Of a DNA stretch of 12,057 bases, positions 8,030 to 12,057 are shown in pieces. The stretch spans positions 1 through 12,057 of the forward strand of contig FR881480.1 of the NCBI GenBank assembly GCA_000434835.1. The letters are read 5' to 3'. The DNA comes from Clostridium sp. CAG:594. Its GTDB lineage: Bacteria > Bacillota_I > Bacilli_A > RF39 > UBA660. The notes under the pieces are model-generated. The model was not told the DNA's origin. It searched no databases and worked only from the letters and a program-made list of their open reading frames with translations. The number at the start of each line of letters is the position of its first letter. Positions within the stretch are counted from its first letter, which is position 1. Position numbers and translations under genes: made by a program.

Positions 8030-9136
8030 ATGAGTAGTAAATATGAAGATGAATTGGGTCTTATTGTAATGGATAATTGTAAGGAACTTGGCAATAAAAT
8101 AGACCAAAATATTATGCAAAGAAGGAGTAAAAAGGATAGTTTTATAATACCTACAAACTTAGTTAGGTTTAATAATGGTGAAGGTAAAGCAGTTATAGAA
8201 GATTCTGTAAGAGATAAAGATTTATATATTATATCTGATATAGGGAATCATAGTATGACATACAAAATGTATGGATACTTAAATCATATGGGACCTGATG
8301 AACATTTTATGGATATTAAAAGAGTTATATCCGCGGTTAGAGGACAAGCTGATAGAGTAACTGTTGTTATGCCACTTTTATATGAATCAAGGCAACATAG
8401 AAGAAAGGGAAGAGAATCACTTGATTGTGCACTTGCACTTCAAGAATTACAAAATTTAGGAGTAAGTACAATAGTTACTTTTGATGTTCATGATCCAAAT
8501 ATTCAAAATGCTGTGCCTACTAGTATGTCATTTGAAAATTTTTATCCAACAAACACTATCTTGAAGGAGTTTATAAAAAATGAAGAGTTTGATCCGGAAT
8601 CAGTAAAATTTATAAGTCCTGATACGGGAGCAATGGATAGAGCTAAATTCTATGCTAATATGTTTCAAGCTGATGTTGGTATGTTTCATAAAAGAAGGGA
8701 TTATAGCAAGATAGTAGATGGGAAAAATCCTATAGTTGCGCATAACTATTTAGGAGGTAATTTAGAAGGTGAAACAGCAATAGTGATAGATGATATGATT
8801 GCATCTGGTACATCTATGCTGGAAGTTGCCGCTGATTTGAAAGAAAGAGGAGCAAAAAAAGTGTTTTTAATATCAACTTTTTCTATGTTTACTAATGGGC
8901 TTGATGGTTTTAATAAAGCTTATGAAGATGGATTATTTGAAAAACTTTATTCTACTAATTTAACATACGTGGATGATAATGCTATAAAAACTCCTTGGTA
9001 TAAACAAATTGATTGTTCTAATTATGCATCGGATATAATTAATACATTAAATACAAGCGGTTCTATTTCAGAACTTAAAAATGGCAAACAAAAAATACTT
9101 ACTATGTTAGAGAATAAGAAAAAAGGAGAATTATAA
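8030..9136 (+). CDS. prs: Ribose-phosphate pyrophosphokinase (PRPP synthetase), long divergent form
   Basis: Transfers pyrophosphate from ATP to ribose 5-phosphate, giving PRPP for purines, pyrimidines, NAD, His and Trp. The PRPP-binding loop is IVIDDMIASGTS (251-262), matching the VVDD...(T/S)GT loop of the family. Other matches are YESRQHRRKGRES (118-130) at the ATP/flexible-loop position, FDVHD (151-155) for the usual DLH motif, SPDTGAMDRA (196-205), and HKRR (220-223). At 368 residues it is about 50 longer than canonical enzymes (around 315). The N-terminus is extended, and the segment after FDVHD (NIQNAVPTSMSFENFYPT) departs from the usual Q.QGFF. It may therefore be a second class with altered allosteric control. 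ATG 8030 has GGAGGG at 8016-8021. The gene lies behind an ORF-plus-terminator leader and ends in its own terminator. Confidence 0.9.
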   Translation: MSSKYEDELGLIVMDNCKELGNKIDQNIMQRRSKKDSFIIPTNLVRFNNGEGKAVIEDSVRDKDLYIISDIGNHSMTYKMYGYLNHMGPDEHFMDIKRVISAVRGQADRVTVVMPLLYESRQHRRKGRESLDCALALQELQNLGVSTIVTFDVHDPNIQNAVPTSMSFENFYPTNTILKEFIKNEEFDPESVKFISPDTGAMDRAKFYANMFQADVGMFHKRRDYSKIVDGKNPIVAHNYLGGNLEGETAIVIDDMIASGTSMLEVAADLKERGAKKVFLISTFSMFTNGLDGFNKAYEDGLFEKLYSTNLTYVDDNAIKTPWYKQIDCSNYASDIINTLNTSGSISELKNGKQKILTMLENKKKGEL

Positions 9137-9153
9137 TTTGAATTCTTCTTTTT
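9120..9153 (+). terminator. Terminator of prs
   Basis: Arms 9120-9132 and 9141-9153 form a 13-bp stem with one G-T pair and an 8-base loop, with a T run ending at 9155. The 5' arm is the last prs codons and the stop codon lies partly in the loop. The downstream arm overlaps the next promoter. Confidence 0.75.
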
Positions 9154-9165
9154 TTGTAGTATAAT
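9138..9165 (+). promoter_or_regulatory. Promoter of the thioredoxin/PH-domain operon
   Basis: TTGAAT (9138-9143), a 16-base spacer and a perfect TATAAT (9160-9165). The predicted start near 9172 leaves a leader of about 14 bases, almost entirely the AGGAGG ribosome site (9174-9179). The -35 is in the loop and arm of the prs terminator. Confidence 0.55.
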
Positions 9166-9185
9166 TAAAAGGTAGGAGGAATATT

Positions 9186-9800
9186 ATGACATTATTTTTA
9201 TTGATTTTAATCGCAGTAATGACATTAGTTACTATGGTGTGTGCGGTTATTGACACAATTATTTTAGTAAAGGATAAAAAAGCTAATGACTTAGTTAAAA
9301 AAGCTCTTGGAATAACTAGTATTGTGCTTTTAGTAGCATTAGTTATAGGAGCTTCTGTTGGAGTTTCACATATGGATAAGGGAAAAGGAAGTACTAAGAC
9401 AACTACTACCGAAGAATCGTCTGATTCTAGTCAAACTGCTTTAGAGCAAGCGGGATTTAACAAGGTTAGTATTGATGAATACCTAGAGTTAATTAAAAGT
9501 AGTGATAAACAAATTATCTTAATTGCAAGACCTACTTGTGGATATTGTGAAAAGTTTACACCAATATTAAAACAAGCTATGGAAGATATGAATTTAACAG
9601 TAAACTATGTTAATACTGATAACTTTTCTAGTGATGATTGGACTAAATTCCAAAATTCATTTGATTATCTAGCATCTGACGAATGGGGTACACCGCTTAC
9701 TTTAATAGTTCAAAATGGTGAAATTGTAGATAAAAACAATGGTTATGTTGAATTAGATGCAATTAAAGAATTCTTTAATAAAAATGGACTTGGTAAATAA
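9186..9800 (+). CDS. Membrane-anchored thioredoxin-fold protein
   Basis: A 204-residue protein with two N-terminal membrane helices (about 3-27 and 41-61), joined by a Lys-rich loop (KDKK, KK). A Ser/Thr/Glu-rich linker (67-85) leads to a thioredoxin domain (about 88-204). The active site is PTCGYC with Cys118 and Cys121, and GTPL (168-171) supplies the cis-proline. By the positive-inside rule the short Lys-rich loop is cytoplasmic. That puts both termini, and so the redox domain, outside the cell. Likely role: thiol oxidoreductase acting on exported proteins; whether it oxidises or reduces cannot be told from CGYC alone. AGGAGG at 9174-9179 precedes ATG by six bases. The PH-domain gene follows after two bases, indicating one operon. 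Confidence 0.85.
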   Translation: MTLFLLILIAVMTLVTMVCAVIDTIILVKDKKANDLVKKALGITSIVLLVALVIGASVGVSHMDKGKGSTKTTTTEESSDSSQTALEQAGFNKVSIDEYLELIKSSDKQIILIARPTCGYCEKFTPILKQAMEDMNLTVNYVNTDNFSSDDWTKFQNSFDYLASDEWGTPLTLIVQNGEIVDKNNGYVELDAIKEFFNKNGLGK

Positions 9801-9802
9801 TT

Positions 9803-10240
9803 ATGAAAAATGAAGTTTATGAAAGCTGTAAAAACTTCATGAAGAAGTATCCTAAAACGGTTGCTTTTAGAATAAAAAAACACTCATCAGTTGTAGAACA
9901 ACATATAAATGATGATGAAGTTGTTTTGTATAGTTTTGCAGGTCAAAAAAACTCTAATTTGTTACAACCATTTTTTACAACAGTAATAGTATTTACTAAC
10001 AAAAGAATGCTACTTGGTCAAAAAAGATATTTAGGCAGGTATTATTATACTTCAATAACGCCTGATATGTTAAATGACTTTGAAATTAAAACTAGTTTGT
10101 TTTTTGGCTCTGTAGAAATTGATACAGTAAAGGAACATTTTTTCATAAATTGCTTAGATAAAAGAGCACTTCCATCAATTGAAGATGCTTTATCTAAGTA
10201 TATGGTTAATGAGAAGTTAAAGTATTTAAAAAAGGACTAA
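9803..10240 (+). CDS. Bacterial PH-domain (bPH-like) protein
   Basis: A 145-residue soluble protein with no signal peptide or membrane helix. Residues about 30-135 follow the bacterial pleckstrin-homology layout: NDDEVVLYSF (36-45), FFTTVIVFTNKRMLLGQK (57-74), a YYYTSITPDMLNDFEI segment, then alternating strands SVEID and HFFINCL, and a C-terminal helix. The V.VFTNKR(L/M)L motif is the family hallmark. The role of these domains is poorly known; some mediate self-assembly or membrane association. The ATG follows the thioredoxin stop by two bases, with only a weak ribosome site, so translation probably depends on the upstream gene. A weak hairpin lies at its end. Confidence 0.7.
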   Translation: MKNEVYESCKNFMKKYPKTVAFRIKKHSSVVEQHINDDEVVLYSFAGQKNSNLLQPFFTTVIVFTNKRMLLGQKRYLGRYYYTSITPDMLNDFEIKTSLFFGSVEIDTVKEHFFINCLDKRALPSIEDALSKYMVNEKLKYLKKD

Positions 10241-10254
10241 ATAATAGCCCTTTT
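10230..10254 (+). terminator. Weak candidate terminator after the PH-domain gene
   Basis: AAAAGG (10230-10235) pairs with CCTTTT (10249-10254). After an A-C mismatch, CTA (10237-10239) pairs with TAG (10245-10247) around AATAA. The following T tract is short and interrupted by G, so termination may be partial. Confidence 0.4.
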
Positions 10255-10285
10255 GATTTACAAAAAATTAATTATATATTATAAT
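10253..10285 (+). promoter_or_regulatory. Candidate promoter of the four-helix membrane protein gene
   Basis: TTGATT (10253-10258) is 16 bases from TATATT (10275-10280). A perfect TATAAT at 10280-10285 is an alternative -10 with a poor -35. Either start (near 10287-10292) lies close to the TTG at 10290, which argues against that codon as the start. Confidence 0.45.
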
Positions 10286-10297
10286 TATCTTGTATTT

Positions 10298-10304
10298 GAG
10301 GTGG
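10298..10304 (+). promoter_or_regulatory. Ribosome binding site selecting a GTG start at 10311
   Basis: GAGGTGG with six bases to GTG 10311. The in-frame TTG at 10290 has no ribosome site and would place this site inside the coding region. Confidence 0.7.
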
Positions 10305-10310
10305 TTAAAA

Positions 10311-10745
10311 GTGATACGTAAAAGAAAAAAAGAAGAGGAATTTTTAAGTAAGAGTAAAAAAATATTAAAATTATTATGTGTTTTAGTTGCTATTTGTCTT
10401 ACGATTATTTATTTGATTAATGGTGGTTTTTATTCTTTACTATTTGATTTAAAGGAATCTAAAACTGTTATTGTTTATGCGGTAATTATTATTTTATTAT
10501 TGATATTACTTATATTATGTAATATGACAGATGAACCAGAAAATTTAACTGAAAAACAAAAGGATAAAAGTAGTTATATAACTGTTGGAATACTTGTTTT
10601 AATAATATTTTTTGCAATTCTTTTAGTATTTACCCTAATAGACTTTTTCTTACCAATACTAGTATTAACAATTGTTCTTATAATTTCATATTTTCTAGCT
10701 AACAGACTTATAAAGGTTTTAGTTAATAAATATGGTATTAAATAA
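10311..10745 (+). CDS. Small four-helix integral membrane protein, unknown function
   Basis: A 144-residue protein starting at GTG. A basic N-terminus (RKRKKEEE) is followed by four hydrophobic segments near 20-40, 51-71, 86-106 and 108-128. A hydrophilic, acidic-then-basic loop with DEPENLTEKQKDK lies between helices 2 and 3. The C-terminus is short and basic. The positive N-terminus and loop charges suggest both ends are cytoplasmic. I see no motif linking it to a transporter or enzyme family. It has its own ribosome site, a candidate promoter and a strong terminator, so it appears monocistronic. Confidence 0.75.
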   Translation: MIRKRKKEEEFLSKSKKILKLLCVLVAICLTIIYLINGGFYSLLFDLKESKTVIVYAVIIILLLILLILCNMTDEPENLTEKQKDKSSYITVGILVLIIFFAILLVFTLIDFFLPILVLTIVLIISYFLANRLIKVLVNKYGIK

Positions 10746-10751
10746 TAAATA

Positions 10752-10786
10752 AAAGCATTCTTTTAAATTATTAGAATGCTTTTTTT
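10752..10786 (+). terminator. Strong intrinsic terminator after the four-helix protein gene
   Basis: AAAAGCATTCT (10752-10762) pairs perfectly with AGAATGCTTTT (10774-10784), 11 bp around an 11-base loop, with T residues to 10786. The upstream A run would also give a partial tail on the other strand. Confidence 0.85.
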
Positions 10787-10811
10787 ATTAATTAACAAAA
10801 GTTAACTAATG

Positions 10812-10840
10812 TTGACTGCAAAAAATCAAAATGTTAGAAT
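10812..10840 (+). promoter_or_regulatory. Strong extended -10 promoter of the last operon
   Basis: TTGACT (10812-10817), a 17-base spacer and TAGAAT (10835-10840), with TGT at 10832-10834. The -35 and spacing are the same as the promoter at 4832. The predicted start near 10847 gives a short leader before the GAAGG ribosome site at 10854-10858. Confidence 0.75.
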
Positions 10841-10864
10841 AACTTATAGAAGTGAAGGTAATTT

Positions 10865-11134
10865 ATGGAAAAGGAAAAAACAAGGAATATTAAATTAATA
10901 AGTATTTTTATGATAATATTATTTGTTGTTACAATATGCAGTTTATTGGGAGCTTTATGGTCGGTGTCATTGGTTGATGAAATTAATCCACAACATTGTT
11001 TAAACTTTACTAAAAATATGTGGGCATTTTGGTGTTGTTTATTCATTTTATATTATCAATTATACTTGGATTTAAATATAACAAAGTTGGACTTAAATGT
11101 ACGAAATATACCTATAGGAGGATATGAATTATGA
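10865..11134 (+). CDS. Small membrane protein of two hydrophobic segments, unknown function
   Basis: An 89-residue protein with a basic N-terminus (MEKEKTRNIK), a clear membrane helix at about 11-33, and a second aromatic-rich hydrophobic segment at about 51-68 (WAFWCCLFILYY). No family is recognised. Support for it being a gene: a strong promoter and a GAAGG ribosome site upstream, and an ATGA overlap (11131-11134) with the hydrolase gene downstream. An overlapping antisense frame (10834-11046) has no comparable signals. It ends in TGA. First gene of an operon with an alpha/beta hydrolase and a Nudix hydrolase. Confidence 0.65.
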   Translation: MEKEKTRNIKLISIFMIILFVVTICSLLGALWSVSLVDEINPQHCLNFTKNMWAFWCCLFILYYQLYLDLNITKLDLNVRNIPIGGYEL

Positions 11135-11697
11135 AAAAAATATATATTATACATGGATTTATGGGAAGTAATATAGAAAATTGGTTTCCTTGGTTGAAAA
11201 AACAAGTTGATTCTGAAAACACATTGTGTGTAATTCCACAATTTCCAATAGAATTAGAAAAGCATAACTATAGCGAGTGGAAAAAGTTATTGGATGTATA
11301 TTATAAAGAATTTAATATGATTGATAATAATTCTATTATTATAGGGCATTCTACAGGTAGTATTTGTGCTCTTAAGTATGTGTTAGAAAATAAGATTAAA
11401 ATTGATAAATTAATTCTAGTAAGTGGTTTTAATAATTATTTAGCATCTGACGAAAATGATATACACAACAAAATTAATCCAACGTATTATGTAGATGAGA
11501 ATGAAATTTTCGGGATAAAAAAATATGTTAATGAGATAGTCTGCATTTATGGAGATAATGATCCGTATATTCCTCAAGATGTACTCCATAATTTAGCTAA
11601 ATCAATAGAGGCTAAAGAAGTTGTTATTAAAAATGGTGGACACTTAAACCATGATAGTGGGTATGATAGTTTTAAAGAGTTATTAAAATATATATAA
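11131..11697 (+). CDS. RBBP9/YdeN-like serine hydrolase (alpha/beta fold)
   Basis: A 188-residue soluble alpha/beta hydrolase, the usual length of the RBBP9/YdeN (former DUF1234) family. The N-terminal strand KKIYIIHGFMGS (2-13) provides the oxyanion region and NWFPWLKK (17-24) is the typical W..W stretch. The nucleophile elbow GHSTGS (72-77) gives Ser74. GDNDPYIP (141-148) supplies Asp144 and GGHLNHDSGY (169-178) supplies His171, completing the triad. The family acts on small esters or peptides, but natural substrates are mostly unknown. AGGAGG at 11116-11121 lies ten bases before ATG, inside the end of the upstream gene, which it overlaps by four bases. The Nudix gene follows after 54 bases with no terminator seen, so the three genes are probably co-transcribed. 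Confidence 0.88.
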   Translation: MKKIYIIHGFMGSNIENWFPWLKKQVDSENTLCVIPQFPIELEKHNYSEWKKLLDVYYKEFNMIDNNSIIIGHSTGSICALKYVLENKIKIDKLILVSGFNNYLASDENDIHNKINPTYYVDENEIFGIKKYVNEIVCIYGDNDPYIPQDVLHNLAKSIEAKEVVIKNGGHLNHDSGYDSFKELLKYI

Positions 11698-11751
11698 TTT
11701 ATGATATAAAATTAAATTTAATGTGTAATAAGTTTTAAGGATGTGATTTAG

Positions 11752-12057
11752 ATGAAAAGTAATAATTGCGATAATATAATCTTTAATAATATAGATGGTT
11801 TAGAAGAAAAAGATATAAATAGAAAAAGAAATAAAGTAAGAGCAGTTATAATAAATAAAGATAAAAAAATATTAGTATGTAGAAATAATGGTGTTTTTTT
11901 ATTGCCAGGTGGAAAATTAAAGGATAATGAAGATAAAATAAAAGGACTATATAGAGAATTACAGGAAGAAACTGGAAATGACTATTCAAATTTTGAAATA
12001 TCTTATTTATACACATTAATAGATTATCAAAAAAACTATATTGATAGAAATAATAAT
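11752..12057 (+). CDS. Nudix hydrolase (3' partial)
   Basis: ATG 11752, with AAGGA at 11737-11741 ten bases upstream, opens a frame that runs off the window end; 102 residues are visible. After about 28 polar residues comes a strand, KVRAVIINKDKKILVCRNN, then LLPGGK. The Nudix box follows: G(54)..E(60)...RELQEETG (68-75), matching G-x5-E-x7-RE-x2-EE-x-G, with Asn where a hydrophobic residue usually ends the motif. Nudix enzymes cleave nucleoside diphosphates linked to another group (NTPs, sugar nucleotides, ADP-ribose); the substrate cannot be told here. Third gene of the last operon. Confidence 0.85.
   Translation, partial: MKSNNCDNIIFNNIDGLEEKDINRKRNKVRAVIINKDKKILVCRNNGVFLLPGGKLKDNEDKIKGLYRELQEETGNDYSNFEISYLYTLIDYQKNYIDRNNN

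Noticed and set aside
9810..9840. 9-bp inverted repeat ATGAAGTTT/AAACTTCAT at the start of the PH-domain gene
   Set aside because: No T tract follows it and it lies within coding sequence; such a repeat can occur by chance in AT-rich DNA. A role in translation control is possible but unsupported.
10290..10310. TTG start for the four-helix membrane protein
   Set aside because: No ribosome site, at or before the predicted transcription start; GTG 10311 follows GAGGTGG at ideal spacing.
1..12057. CRISPR arrays, tRNA or rRNA genes, transposases, known defence systems
   Set aside because: No regularly spaced repeats, no recognisable RNA gene, and no encoded protein with transposase, nuclease or toxin-antitoxin signatures.

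Overview
The window is a 12 kb piece of a very AT-rich bacterial chromosome. TGA is a stop (the calcium ATPase and the 89-residue membrane protein both end in TGA) and Trp is always TGG, so this is the standard bacterial code and not a Mycoplasma/Spiroplasma code. Shine-Dalgarno sites are strong, promoters are TTGACT/TATAAT-like with several extended -10 elements, and terminators are short and T-rich. With the gene content (FIVAR surface protein, PMCA-like pump, QueH, bPH domain), this suggests a low-GC Firmicutes/Bacilli relative, possibly one of the uncultured gut lineages near the Mollicutes. That placement is an inference.

Layout. 1-1409 (+): 3' part of a FIVAR-repeat surface protein with two cadherin-like beta-sandwiches and a C-terminal membrane anchor. 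1406-2092 (-): convergent short HExxH metallopeptidase-like protein. The two genes overlap by 4 bases inside a hairpin that can act as a terminator in both directions. 2217-4829 (+): P2B (PMCA-like) Ca2+ ATPase, divergent from the peptidase. 4890-7280 (+): large unrecognised cytosolic protein with its own strong promoter, coupled through TAATG to queH (7280-7846), the epoxyqueuosine reductase for tRNA queuosine.

7850-8010 holds a self-contained leader: extended -10 promoter, 28-codon ORF with a good ribosome site, and a terminator whose 5' arm contains the ORF stop codon. It lies directly before a divergent, long PRPP synthetase (8030-9136), so prs may be expressed by readthrough of an attenuator. 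The prs terminator overlaps the promoter of the next operon: a membrane-anchored thioredoxin-fold protein (9186-9800) and a bacterial PH-domain protein (9803-10240). A four-helix membrane protein (10311-10745) follows with its own promoter and a strong terminator. The last operon starts from a strong promoter at 10812-10840: a small two-helix membrane protein, an RBBP9/YdeN-like serine hydrolase (ATGA overlap), and a Nudix hydrolase cut by the window end.

Most of the window is housekeeping or envelope functions. I found no mobile element, CRISPR array, tRNA, rRNA or recognised defence system. The best candidates for something undescribed are the prs leader and the C-terminal domain of the 796-residue protein beside queH. 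There is no gene-free stretch longer than 300 bases.
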